Below are positions 15,501 through 22,892 of a DNA stretch of 64,000 bases, piece by piece. The notes under the pieces were generated by a model. That model did not search any database, was not told the DNA's origin, and saw only the letters and a program-made list of their open reading frames with translations. Numbering within the stretch: position 1 is the stretch's first letter; every line of letters begins with the position of its first letter. The position numbers and the translations under genes were made by a program. The stretch lies in assembly GCF_030269765.1 (NCBI RefSeq), contig NZ_BSTX01000004.1, positions 318,990 to 382,989 of the forward strand, written 5' to 3'. The DNA is from Actinorhabdospora filicis. GTDB lineage: Bacteria; Actinomycetota; Actinomycetes; Mycobacteriales; Micromonosporaceae.

Positions 15501-17022
15501 CGCCTGCGACGACCACACCGCCGAGCTGCGGGTGGCCGAGGAGCTCACCGGCGTCCTGCGCGGACTCGCCGAGCGGCACCCGCACCTGCGCGCCGACCTG
15601 CTGAACGCGCTGCGCAACCTCGCCGAGCTGCGCGGCCTGCTGGACATGGAGATCGCCGACGTCCTCGACGAGGCGCTGCTGATGCGCTCGCGCCTGGGCG
15701 AGTCCTTCGGCGAGGACGCCTTCGACCTGGACCTCCTCAGCGCCGGGTACCACGCCTTCCGCGACCCCCTGGCGTCCCTGGCGCTCACCGAGGACGTCGC
15801 CGCGCGCGCCCGGGCGCGCATGAACGCCGTCTACCCGCCCGAACCCGCGCGCGTCGCCGAGTACCTGACCGCCCTCCAGTCGCAGCTCGTCGCCAAACTC
15901 ACCACCGGCCGTGCCCGGGACGCCGTCGCGCTGGTCGTCCAGGGCTTCGAACTCGTCGAACGCCACCTCGACGACCACCCCAGCCGCGCGCACCTGGCGG
16001 TCTCGCTGAAGTCGCAGTACGGGCGCGCGCTGACCATGCTCGGCGAACGCGAGCGGGCGGTGGAGGTGCTGGAGAAGGCCGCCGCCGAACTGGAGGAGGC
16101 GCCGCCGGCCTTCTGGACCGACACCAACATCGTCGCCGTCCACTCCACCCTCGGGCTGGTCTACGGGCAGATCGGCGAGCACGCCCGGGCCGTGGAGTGC
16201 CTGGACCGGGCGGTGGCGTCGCTGCGGGCGCTGCCGGAGTCGGCCTCGCGGTCCCTCAAGCTCGGCGAGTGCCTCCAGCTCCAGGCGAGCCTGGCGGCCA
16301 TGACCGGCCGCCGCGACGACACCGAGGCGATGCTGGACGAGGCCGACGCGCTGCTGATGGGCCTGGGCGGCATCGCCGGGGTCCTGCTCGGGTTCAGCCT
16401 CCAGACCCGGGCGTGGCTGCGGTTCGTCGACGACGATCTGGACGGCGCGATCGAGGCGATCTTCGCGTCCCTGCGGCTGACCGAGCCCTACGCCGATGAC
16501 GGGCCCGAACCCGGTATCCACGCCAGCATCCAGGAGTACGGCGCCTACCTGCTGGCCATCGCCGGGCGCGAGGAGGAGGCGGCCGCGCTGGCCGTCACCG
16601 GCACCGACAAGATCGAGAGCCTGCTGGAGCGGGGGGTGGCGCTGTCCCCGCGCCTGTACGGGCGGCACGTGATGGGCTGCCTCGTGCGGGTCCTGGCCGC
16701 CGCCGATGACGCCGACGCCGAGGCGGTCGCGCACTGGAGCGAACGCGCCTTCCACGCCCTGCGCTGCGGCCCCCGAGCCGACCTGCCGCCGCTGCTGGAC
16801 CTGATCCTGGGCGCCTTCGGCGAGCAGCTGCCCGAGGACGCCGAGGCCCCGCTGGAGCGGCTGCTGGTGGAGGAGGCGCGGATCCTGCTGGCGGAGGCCG
16901 GTGACATCCTGCCCGCCGACGTCGTGGAGCTCTTCCGGCTGATGACCGAGGGCGGCGATCCCGACGAGGTCGCCGCCGCATTCGACCGGCACCTCGACAT
17001 CGCCGAGGACCGGACCTTCTAG
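12586..17022 (+). CDS. Trypsin-like protease - STAND-type NTPase - TPR protein (predicted conflict/immune effector)
   Basis: 1478 residues. Residues 1-200 are a trypsin-like serine protease: LTAAHAL (His42), GVDAALLRV (Asp74) and WRGMSGAALL (nucleophile Ser162). Residues about 265-600 are a P-loop NTPase with Walker A ITGDGGAGKTRLAG (283-290) and Walker B VLLVVDYPEP (Asp336), the layout of STAND signal-transduction ATPases. From about 640 to 1470 lies a long helical array of TPR-like repeats suited to ligand sensing. Protease-STAND-TPR fusions are a recognised class of predicted bacterial conflict proteins in multicellular actinobacteria. No signal peptide, so cytoplasmic. GGGGAGGGG precedes the ATG. 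It stands alone in its transcript; the stop is shared as CTAG with the convergent lipoprotein. All catalytic residues are intact. Confidence 0.85.
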   Translation: MPMPLDAAARAQGLHRVVEVRAGGRTSTGYAVTPDLVLTAAHALPDEGGGVRVRTVDGRAADAEIVWEGPAGVDAALLRVADAPWAEDPAVRYTRWGSPGGDDVPVVARGFPRAAKIGDVRDVETMRGTVDYGTGVRHGRYGVNVRTPRLDTSDEPLWRGMSGAALLAEPGGQVLGVTVYDQSAFQGTRLLVVPAAVLVRDPEFAELTGAGRDHDETVVRRDVPTVDRLLVPPVEPLPERASDWQLLLSKYAVVPFCGRDEVLDELRAWCAGPARFDVAVITGDGGAGKTRLAGHLCGEMTAAGWDAGILAESALQDAYGAAPYPEITRPVLLVVDYPEPLAAGVAALIRAMMTRRHGAPVRLLLVARANAAADGLRDAPWWTEVTGLAEGYAAEPPVVALNVHHLTDAERAEHWTAAVTAFGGVDAEPVPLTGEEFAHPLRVHIAALLASRGESVERGVLRQFLARETRVWTRSLPAGFDPVLARQAVALVALTTPERDGLRECLALLPDADPAARRVLARWLPTVFPGDGDRLVFGPDRLTEELLGSTEDLPLLVAGMYERNGTGVLDAFDALILAADRPNVRRALGGMLSGHLPELAEAALAGNGPEASALETVLRLLADETEIRVDGLRYDTGPFWAHWSLRGALAMLVAIRMRHYKEPGLLGTLTDLAAYQLAFSRTAEAFDTTAEAVGLLAEQPEVTEAQARLYSAMAVIDTTNGFGDNAVLQIDRAVELHGAALEHVTGDELARLLSHADGDLVNSAIIHANAGDYAGAARALSQAVGGEDPYGLTAALVAVTELAPTGDPAGFGHHSCFFHVGHSGRLDYRSDVTAWGVRLAAHVPDSAEPGWAAAMHRLAVAVHAASGAADAVRVAERVATSSPEAAEFLIRVLVEAQDHAGVVAVIDRLRAFTGDLPERRAYFLASEGIADYYVGQYAEAVEVLTRAAEAHRALGPSMSMVETLRHLAWALHACDDHTAELRVAEELTGVLRGLAERHPHLRADLLNALRNLAELRGLLDMEIADVLDEALLMRSRLGESFGEDAFDLDLLSAGYHAFRDPLASLALTEDVAARARARMNAVYPPEPARVAEYLTALQSQLVAKLTTGRARDAVALVVQGFELVERHLDDHPSRAHLAVSLKSQYGRALTMLGERERAVEVLEKAAAELEEAPPAFWTDTNIVAVHSTLGLVYGQIGEHARAVECLDRAVASLRALPESASRSLKLGECLQLQASLAAMTGRRDDTEAMLDEADALLMGLGGIAGVLLGFSLQTRAWLRFVDDDLDGAIEAIFASLRLTEPYADDGPEPGIHASIQEYGAYLLAIAGREEEAAALAVTGTDKIESLLERGVALSPRLYGRHVMGCLVRVLAAADDADAEAVAHWSERAFHALRCGPRADLPPLLDLILGAFGEQLPEDAEAPLERLLVEEARILLAEAGDILPADVVELFRLMTEGGDPDEVAAAFDRHLDIAEDRTF

Positions 17023-17543
17023 AGGGCGGTCTCCTCGACCACCAGCGCCAGGATGTCCTCGAAGGCCTGGTTGGGGGCCCTGCCGCAGTCATCGGTCGAG
17101 GTGACAGTGTCGCCCACGGTGATGCCGAACATGAACATGTCGGCGCAGTTGCCGTTCTCGCCGGTCTTGCCGGGCGGGGCGGTCAGCCCGTCCGACTTGG
17201 CCAGCGTCTGCAATTGCTGGAGCTTGGCGGTGGCGAGTTTGCCCGTCTCGGTCTTGCCGGCGCGGGAGTCGGTGAAGGTCCACGAGCCGTCCTCGGCGAT
17301 GACGACCTTCTGCTCCAGCCCGGCGAAACCACCGGTCTTGGTGACGATGATCTGCAACGCGTACCCCGGTTTCACCCTGCTCCCGTCATCGGGAGACGCC
17401 GACGAGGCGGGCGGCTGGGCCGTGGCCGGAGCGGACGGGGTGGAGGAGGGCCCGCCCGCGCCGGTGTCGGCACCGGGCGAGGCGCAGGCCGCGAGCGCGG
17501 CGGTGAGGGCCGCGGCCACGGCGAGGCATCGTAGAACCCGCAT
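17019..17543 (-). CDS. Lipoprotein resembling emfourin-type protease inhibitors
   Basis: 174-residue lipoprotein with lipobox LAALAACAS (Cys20) and a Ser/Pro/Thr-rich linker to residue 60. The globular part (IIVTKTGGFAGLEQKVVI, then LQQLQTL, NCADMFMFGITVGDTVTSTDD and QAFEDILALV) follows the pattern I associate with emfourin, the protealysin (M4 metalloprotease) inhibitor family, in particular the TGGFAG start. Assignment is by pattern only. Start is the ATG at 17543, which gives a proper signal peptide. It converges on the protease-NTPase gene with stops shared in CTAG. Confidence 0.6.
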   Translation of the reverse strand: MRVLRCLAVAAALTAALAACASPGADTGAGGPSSTPSAPATAQPPASSASPDDGSRVKPGYALQIIVTKTGGFAGLEQKVVIAEDGSWTFTDSRAGKTETGKLATAKLQQLQTLAKSDGLTAPPGKTGENGNCADMFMFGITVGDTVTSTDDCGRAPNQAFEDILALVVEETAL

Positions 17544-17571
17544 GGCCTTAGGACGCGCGCGGCGGGCGGGC

Positions 17572-17727
17572 GGTTCCCACCGTCCGGACCCCAGGTGGAC
17601 GGCCGTGGGTGGGGCGGGGTGGTGTCCAGGGCATGGAGCCACCCGGGGCCCGGCGTGGGGTGGTTCCCACCGTCCGGACCCCAGGTGGACGGCCGTGGGT
17701 GGGGCCGGGCAGCATCCAGGGCATGGA
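17572..17727 (+). repeat. Direct repeat duplicating the start region of the FAD oxidase gene
   Basis: Two 66-base copies (17572-17637 and 17662-17727), 90 bases apart, share GGTTCCCACCGTCCGGACC, CCAGGTGGACGGCCGTGGGT and CCAGGGCATGGA; they differ in a short stretch around position 45. The ATG in each copy (17633 and 17723) is in the same frame because the period is a multiple of three. Confidence 0.9.
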
Positions 17728-19141
17728 TCACCGTGCCATCGACGACAGCACCACCGAGGACCGCACCATCGAGGACCGCACCATCGACGGCGCCGCCCTC
17801 CTCGCCGAGCTCGCCGCCGCGCTGCCCCAGGGCGCCGTCGTCACCGACCCCGACATCCTCGCCGCGCACGTCCGCGACCACGCCGACCTGTGCGAGGCGG
17901 GCGCGCCGCTGGCGCTGGTCCGGCCCCGCGACACCGCCCAGGTCGCCGCCGTCATGCGCGCCGCCCACGCCCACGGCGTCCCCGTGGTGCCGCAGGGCGC
18001 GCGCACCGGGCTCGCGGGCGCGGCCAACGCCGTCGACGGGTGCCTCCTGCTGTCCCTGGCGGGCATGAACGCGATCCTGGAGCTGGACCCCGTCAACCGG
18101 CTCGCCGTCGTCCAGCCCGGCGTGATCAACGCCGACGTCTCGCGCGCGGCCCAGGAGCACGGCCTGCGGTACGTGCCCGACCCCGGCTCGTGGGAGTCGT
18201 CCACCATCGGCGGCAACGTCGCCACCAACGCCGGTGGCATGCGCTGCGTCAAATACGGCGTGACCAGCGAGTACGTGCTGGCCCTTGAGGTCGTGCTCGC
18301 CGACGGGCGGGTCATGCGCTGCGGACGCCGCACCGCCAAGGGCGTGGCCGGATACGACCTGGTCCGGCTGTTCACCGGCTCGGAGGGCACCCTCGGCGTC
18401 ATCACCGAGATCACCCTCAAGCTCTCCCCGATCCCGGCGGGCGCGCTGACCCTGGTCGCGGCGTTCCCCTCGACGACCGCCGCGGGCGAGGCCGTCACCG
18501 CGATCACCGCCGCCGGGCTCGTGCCCAGCCTGCTGGAGCTCATCGACAACGTGCACCTGCGCGCCATCGAGGACCTCGCCCCGCAGGGCCTGCCGGTGGA
18601 CGCCGCCGCGCTGCTGCTGGCCGGTTCCGACTCCGGCGAGCTGGACGGGATCGCCGCGATCTGCGAGTCCAGCGGCGCCACCGAGGTCTTCGCGGCCACC
18701 GACGCCACCGAGGCCGACATGCTCATGACCTCCCGGCGGCTGGCCTACACCGCGATGGAGAAGCTGGGCGCGGTCATCGTCGACGACATCGCCGTCCCGC
18801 GCTCCCGGCTGGCCGAGGCCCTCGACGGGGTCGCCGCGATCGCGGCGAAGCACGAGGTGCTGATCGGCGTCATCGCCCACGCCGGGGACGGCAACCTGCA
18901 CCCGAACATCGTCGTCGACCGCGAGGATCCGTCCAGTGTGGAGCGCGGCCGGGCGGCCTTCGACGAGATCATGGCGATGTGCCTGGAGATGGGCGGGACG
19001 TCCACCGGCGAGCACGGCGTCGGGCTCCTCAAGAGAGAGTGGCTGGCCCGCGAGGTCGACGAGGTCAACATGTCCGTCCAGCGCGCGCTGAAGGACGCCC
19101 TGGATCCCACCGGCGTCCTCAATCCCGGCAAGGTCCTCTGA
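17723..19141 (+). CDS. FAD-binding oxidase, glycolate oxidase GlcD / D-lactate dehydrogenase family
   Basis: 472-residue flavoenzyme oxidising a 2-hydroxy acid. The FAD-binding_4 domain (residues about 45-220) carries VVPQGARTGLAGAANAVDG, PDPGSWESSTIGGNVATNAGGMRCVKYG and RTAKGVAGYDLVRLFTGSEGTLGVIT. The FAD-oxidase C-terminal domain contains IGVIAHAGDGNLHPN and ends GVGLLKREWL ... LDPTGVLNPGKVL, all family hallmarks. I place the start at 17723; an in-frame ATG at 17633 within the duplicated copy is an alternative that would add 30 residues. Residues 8-17 contain a small repeat (EDRTIEDRTI). Stand-alone gene; partner subunits GlcE/GlcF are absent. Confidence 0.92.
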   Translation: MDHRAIDDSTTEDRTIEDRTIDGAALLAELAAALPQGAVVTDPDILAAHVRDHADLCEAGAPLALVRPRDTAQVAAVMRAAHAHGVPVVPQGARTGLAGAANAVDGCLLLSLAGMNAILELDPVNRLAVVQPGVINADVSRAAQEHGLRYVPDPGSWESSTIGGNVATNAGGMRCVKYGVTSEYVLALEVVLADGRVMRCGRRTAKGVAGYDLVRLFTGSEGTLGVITEITLKLSPIPAGALTLVAAFPSTTAAGEAVTAITAAGLVPSLLELIDNVHLRAIEDLAPQGLPVDAAALLLAGSDSGELDGIAAICESSGATEVFAATDATEADMLMTSRRLAYTAMEKLGAVIVDDIAVPRSRLAEALDGVAAIAAKHEVLIGVIAHAGDGNLHPNIVVDREDPSSVERGRAAFDEIMAMCLEMGGTSTGEHGVGLLKREWLAREVDEVNMSVQRALKDALDPTGVLNPGKVL

Positions 19142-19201
19142 GGAGGGAGTCCTCTAGGGACGGTCCCGCTAAAGGGTTCGTGGGCCGTCGCACGCGCCGG
19201 A

Positions 19202-19213
19202 TACCTTGCGGGC
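19202..19213 (+). promoter_or_regulatory. Leaderless-type promoter
   Basis: TACCTT (19202-19207), 6 bases, ATG at 19214. Confidence 0.6.
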
Positions 19214-21310
19214 ATGGAATCACTCGTCATCCACCGCACCCTCCGCGTGCCCCGGCCCGAGGGCGAGCCGGGCGAGGGCGTGGTCGCGGCCGCGCGGCTG
19301 GACGCCGTCCTGCTCCGCAGCGGCTTCACCATGTCCGGCGACCTGCTGCGTCACCTGGCCGGGCTGCGCCCGCGGGACGTGGACGCGCTGGGCACGCGGC
19401 TGCTGCCGGTGGTGGCCGCCCTCATCGGCGCCGAGCATGCGCACAACCCGTACTTCCCGCGCTTCCCCGCCGACGTGCCCGAGACGATCGAGTTCTGGGT
19501 GGACTGCCTGCGCGACGCCCTGAAGTACCCGGTGCAGCGGGAGCTGATCGTGTCCCGGTTGCTCGACGAGGGCCGGGTCAACCTGCTCGACCTGCCCAAG
19601 TACGGGACCTACCAGCACACCTACGAGGAGATGCTGGAAGCCCACGACGAGTTCACCGCCACCGGCAAGGAGCGGCTCACCGTCCTGCACCTGGGCGCCT
19701 CCCTCGACGAGGAGCTGTCCACTCTGTACGGACAGCTCGCCGGTTCCGCCGTCCCGCTGGGGCCCGAGGACTGGGACACGCTGGCCGCGCTGGCCGCCGT
19801 CCGGCTCGACACCGAGGTGGACGTGCCGGTCCGCGAGTCGCGGGCGGCGGTCAACCTCGCCCGGCTGCGGGCGGGCCGCGCGCCGATGGCCGACTCCATC
19901 GTGGACGTGCTGCGCCTGGCCAACGCCGCCGGTGGCGGCCGCGGTGACCTGACGCGGCCGGTGCGGTTCCGTTTCGGGCGACCCGAGCGGCGGGTCCTGC
20001 TGACCGCGCTGCACGAGATCGTGCGCGCCAATCCCGCGCACCTGGCCGACGTGGCCCGCCACCGCGAGCAGTGGAAGCGACTGGGCGAGAAGCTGCACCC
20101 GCACGAGCACCCCCGCCTGACCGGCGCCGCCGAGGTCTTCGCCGTCGCCCGCGGCGACGCGCGAGTGTCCACACTGGCCGGACGGGTGGAGCTCGCGCTC
20201 GGCGCGGGCGACGTGCCCGGCGCCGTCAAGCTGCTCAAGGCGTCCCCCGGCATGCTGCTGCGGTCCGCCGACCGGCTGGCGCGACTGGGTTCGGCGGACC
20301 TGGCCGCCGCGATCGCCGAGGTCGCGCCGAGGGTGTCCGGGCGCGTCCTGCTGTCGCTGCGCGAGCACCTCGCCAACCGGGACGCCCCGGAGGCCCTGCG
20401 CATCTTCGTCAACCGCGCCGGGAAGGCGTGGGTGTCGCCCGACGCGCGCGAACCGCTGGATCCCGCGCTGGCCGGCGAGATCGGCGCCGTCCTGGAGGCC
20501 GAGATCGCCTCCCGGCTGCCCGCCGCGTCCTCGGTCACCGTCGCCGCCGACGCGACCGGGCTGACGATCCCGCTGTCGCTGCGCGACGTCGTCCCCGGCT
20601 TCGGCGTGCTGCCGCGCGGATCGGAGACGGCGGTGGAGGGCCCGGTGCTGCGGCTGTTCACGCACTGGCGGCAGACGATGCACAACACCGACTTCGACCT
20701 GTCGGTGGAGATGCTCGACGAGGACTTCGGGCAGGCCGGCCAGGTGTCCTACACCTCGCTCCAGGACGTCGGCGGCGTCCACTCCGGCGACCTGACCTCG
20801 GCGCCCCAGGGAGCCACCGAGTTCATCGACATCACCCTCGACCAGCTCGTCGCGCCCTACCTGCTGCCCGAGGTGCACATCTACTCCGGGGAGGGCTTCG
20901 GCGAGGTCGCCACGTCCTACTTCGGTTACATGGAGCGCTCCCCGGAGCAGGCCGGGCTGCCCTTCGAGCCCTCGACCGTGCGGGTCCGCTCCGACCTGCG
21001 CGACAGCGGGCGCACCGCGCTGCCGCTGGTGGTCTACAAGGGAGAGAACGGCTGGACCGCGCGCTGGATCAACCTGTTCCTGCGCGGGCACGCCAGCCTC
21101 AACTCGGTGGAGACGGCCTACCTGACCACCTCGGCGCTGGTGCGCGGGGCGATGGCCCGGCGGTACCTGCGGGTGGGATGGCTGGCGCGGCTGTGGCCGG
21201 TGACCGAGGGCGCCCCGGCCGTCCACATCGGACTGACGCGGCCGGAGGGACTGCCGGAGGAGACGGTGGTCTACACGCCGGACCGGCTGGGCGAGCTGGT
21301 GCCGGAGTAG
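19214..21310 (+). CDS. Large uncharacterised protein, resembling MXAN_6230/SCO0854-type proteins but without RING
   Basis: 698 residues, cytoplasmic, no signal peptide or membrane segment. The N-terminal half is helical and Leu/Arg-rich. The C-terminal 250 residues (HWRQTMHNTDFDLSVEMLDE, SGDLTSAPQGATEFIDI, YFGYMERSPEQAGLPFEPS, VRVRSDLRDSGRTALPLV) recall the C-terminal part of the actinobacterial/myxococcal MXAN_6230/SCO0854 proteins, as I remember them. Those have a RING-type zinc site; this protein has essentially no cysteines, so that site is missing. Function unknown. It has its own leaderless promoter and no operon partners. Confidence 0.65.
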   Translation: MESLVIHRTLRVPRPEGEPGEGVVAAARLDAVLLRSGFTMSGDLLRHLAGLRPRDVDALGTRLLPVVAALIGAEHAHNPYFPRFPADVPETIEFWVDCLRDALKYPVQRELIVSRLLDEGRVNLLDLPKYGTYQHTYEEMLEAHDEFTATGKERLTVLHLGASLDEELSTLYGQLAGSAVPLGPEDWDTLAALAAVRLDTEVDVPVRESRAAVNLARLRAGRAPMADSIVDVLRLANAAGGGRGDLTRPVRFRFGRPERRVLLTALHEIVRANPAHLADVARHREQWKRLGEKLHPHEHPRLTGAAEVFAVARGDARVSTLAGRVELALGAGDVPGAVKLLKASPGMLLRSADRLARLGSADLAAAIAEVAPRVSGRVLLSLREHLANRDAPEALRIFVNRAGKAWVSPDAREPLDPALAGEIGAVLEAEIASRLPAASSVTVAADATGLTIPLSLRDVVPGFGVLPRGSETAVEGPVLRLFTHWRQTMHNTDFDLSVEMLDEDFGQAGQVSYTSLQDVGGVHSGDLTSAPQGATEFIDITLDQLVAPYLLPEVHIYSGEGFGEVATSYFGYMERSPEQAGLPFEPSTVRVRSDLRDSGRTALPLVVYKGENGWTARWINLFLRGHASLNSVETAYLTTSALVRGAMARRYLRVGWLARLWPVTEGAPAVHIGLTRPEGLPEETVVYTPDRLGELVPE

Positions 21311-21331
21311 CGCGGGACAGGTATGATCCCG

Positions 21332-21634
21332 GTGAGGCCATGGGATGGCTTCCTTCTCAAAACCTTATTTGTCCAGTCATCCCGCTCTCCTCACCAGAGG
21401 CCATGTACCGGCTTCCTTCCCTTGGTTGAAAGGAAGTGCCCTCGGGCGTCCTTTTGGAGTCAGCCGGTACGCTCTCCTCGCGAGGCCATGGAGTCGCTTC
21501 CTTCCTTCGGAGCTACGGACTCGTGTCATCAGCGCGGCCGCTCTCCCGGGGGCTCGCGGTGAGGCCATGGCGCGGCTTCCTTCCAGACGGGCCCGTCTCG
21601 GGCCTCGGTCCCGTAGCCGTGCCGCTTTCCTCGC
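21332..21634 (+). repeat. Four tandem structured repeat units with covarying stems
   Basis: Each unit starts GAGGCCAT, then a variable 7-base arm, then CTTCCTT. In units A, B and D a matching arm follows 28-52 bases later, before GCTCT or GCTTT and CCTC. Unit A (21332-21394): arm GGGATGG with TCATCCC, outer GTGAGG/CCTCAC. Unit B (21397-21479): GTACCGG with CCGGTAC, outer GAGG/CCTC. Unit D (21559-21634): GGCGCGG with CCGTGCC, outer GTGAGG/CCTCGC. Arms differ in sequence but keep pairing, which indicates RNA (or cruciform) structure. Unit C (21482-21546) is degenerate: GAGTC pairs with GACTC, but the arm before GCTCTCC no longer matches. No coding function is apparent. Confidence 0.7.
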
Positions 21635-21728
21635 CCGCCCCGCCGCAACGGATCGTTCGCGCGCGGGCGCCCGCGTTCGCCGTACGTACCCATCGCCGTC
21701 TGGACAGGGTCTCGACCCTTGGACCCGA

Positions 21729-21747
21729 CCAGGGGCTCTGCCCCTGG
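21729..21747. repeat. Short hairpin CCAGGGG/CCCCTGG
   Basis: Perfect 7-bp stem with loop CTCTG in the middle of the 783-base non-coding stretch 21311-22093. Similar GGGGCTCTGCCCC hairpins are scattered in many actinomycete genomes (general knowledge). Confidence 0.5.
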
Positions 21748-21782
21748 ACCCCGGGCCTCTCTCGGGAGGCGTCTCCTCCTCT

Positions 21783-21883
21783 GGTCGGCTGTTGCGACGC
21801 TGAACGAGGAACCTGGGGGTGTCAAGACGGAAGAGCTGTCTTGACACCCCCAGAACCCTCGTTCCAAACCACGTCGGCCGACC
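21783..21883. repeat. Long imperfect inverted repeat
   Basis: Central perfect stem CTGGGGGTGTCAAGAC (21813-21828) / GTCTTGACACCCCCAG (21838-21853) with a 9-base loop. It is extended across a symmetric AAC/AAC internal loop by GAACGAGG/CCTCGTTC (21802-21809 / 21857-21864), and further out by GGTCGGC/GCCGACC (21783-21789 / 21877-21883). It could be a strong terminator, a structured RNA or a remnant of a small non-coding mobile repeat. No target-site duplication was identified. Confidence 0.6.
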
Positions 21884-22081
21884 GACGGAGGATCCGTCTC
21901 ACCTGTCCCGGGGCGAGCTCTCAGCCGCGTCGTGGTCGTGCCGGTCTCTCGGCCCGCGGCTCTGGCCGTCCGTCCCCGAACGGGCCGGGCGCGGCTCGTC
22001 TCGCGGCCGGAGTCGTGTGGAGCGGGATTCACCGGCCATCGGCGCGCACGATTGGCCCGCTCCCAGTGGCGTCGGCGCGTC

Positions 22082-22093
22082 TAGCATTCGCCC
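22082..22093 (+). promoter_or_regulatory. Leaderless-type promoter of the GNAT gene
   Basis: TAGCAT (22082-22087), 6 bases, ATG at 22094. Confidence 0.6.
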
Positions 22094-22531
22094 ATGATCA
22101 CCGTCGCCCCACTTCAGGCCGCCGACCGGCCCGCCTGGCAGGCCCTCTTCGAGGGCTACATCGCCTTCTACGAGCGCGCCGAATCCCCCTCCTTCTACGA
22201 ACACAAGTGGGCCGAGTTCCAGGACGGCACCCGTATCCACGCCCTGGGCGCCTTCGAGGACGGCGTCCTGCTCGGCATCACCCACTTCTTCGCCCACCCC
22301 AGCACCTCCGGGCCCGACGTCTGCTACCTCCAGGACCTGTTCACCGCCCCGGCCGCCCGCGGGCGCGGGGTCGGCCGGGCGCTGATCGCGGCCGTGGAGG
22401 AGTGGGCGCGCGAGCGGGGCTGCGGTCGCCTGTACTGGCAGACGAAAGAGGACAACGCCACCGCCCGCCTCCTGTATGACAAGGTGGCGACGTTGTCCCC
22501 GTTCGTCCGCTACGTGGTCGAACTCGGCTGA
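22094..22531 (+). CDS. GNAT-family N-acetyltransferase
   Basis: 145-residue acetyltransferase. The acetyl-CoA pyrophosphate-binding motif is ARGRGVGRALI (GxGxxG/A type), preceded by the beta-4 strand DVCYLQDLFTAP and followed by ENDNATA-like NATARLLYDKV. Length is typical of single-domain GNATs. The substrate cannot be deduced. It is followed 13 bases later by a VOC-domain gene, probably in the same transcript. Confidence 0.88.
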   Translation: MITVAPLQAADRPAWQALFEGYIAFYERAESPSFYEHKWAEFQDGTRIHALGAFEDGVLLGITHFFAHPSTSGPDVCYLQDLFTAPAARGRGVGRALIAAVEEWARERGCGRLYWQTKEDNATARLLYDKVATLSPFVRYVVELG

Positions 22532-22544
22532 GGAGCCCCATCCG

Positions 22545-22892
22545 ATGAGCGCACGCAGGATCATGCCCGTCCTCAAGACCGACGAGGTCCCCGCGAACCT
22601 CGACTTCTACGGGCTGCTGGGCCTGGAGAAGGTCATGGACCACGGGTGGATCGCCACCCTCGCCTCGCCGTCGAACCCGACCGCGCAGATCAGCTTCACC
22701 ACCGGCGACCTGACCGGCCCGGTGACACCGGAGGTGAGCATCGAGGTGGACGACGTCGACGCCGCGCACGCGGCGATGGTCGCGGCCGGCGCCGAGATCG
22801 TCCACCCGCTCCAGGACGAGGAGTGGGGCGTGCGCCGGTTCTTCGTGCGCGACCCGTCCGGGCGGGTGGTGAACGTGGTGGGCCACCGCTAG
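22545..22892 (+). CDS. VOC-superfamily protein (glyoxalase/bleomycin-resistance fold)
   Basis: 115-residue single VOC module: MPVLKTDEVPANLDFYGLLGLE at the start, the paired-strand motif EVSIEVDDVDAAHAAMVAAGAEIV, and the end motif VRRFFVRDPSGRVVNVVGH. Such proteins are metal-dependent lyases or isomerases, dioxygenases, or drug-binding proteins as dimers. GAGGAG precedes the ATG by nine bases. The stop is shared as CTAG with the convergent gene. Confidence 0.85.
   Translation: MSARRIMPVLKTDEVPANLDFYGLLGLEKVMDHGWIATLASPSNPTAQISFTTGDLTGPVTPEVSIEVDDVDAAHAAMVAAGAEIVHPLQDEEWGVRRFFVRDPSGRVVNVVGHR

Noticed and set aside
12544..16992. Long open frames opposite the protease-NTPase gene, including one of about 1300 codons
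   Set aside because: They mirror a GC-rich real gene; their peptides are Gly/Gln/Arg-rich low-complexity sequence without domains.
17633..17725. Start of the FAD oxidase at the first duplicated ATG
   Set aside because: The extra 30 residues are encoded by the duplicated non-coding block and are Gly/Pro/Arg-rich; the second ATG gives a normal family length. Kept only as an alternative.
21436..22479. Open frames across the repeat-rich gap
   Set aside because: Composition is unlike real proteins here, frames shift between repeat units, and the pattern is explained by structured DNA/RNA. The GNAT gene occupies the right end in another frame.
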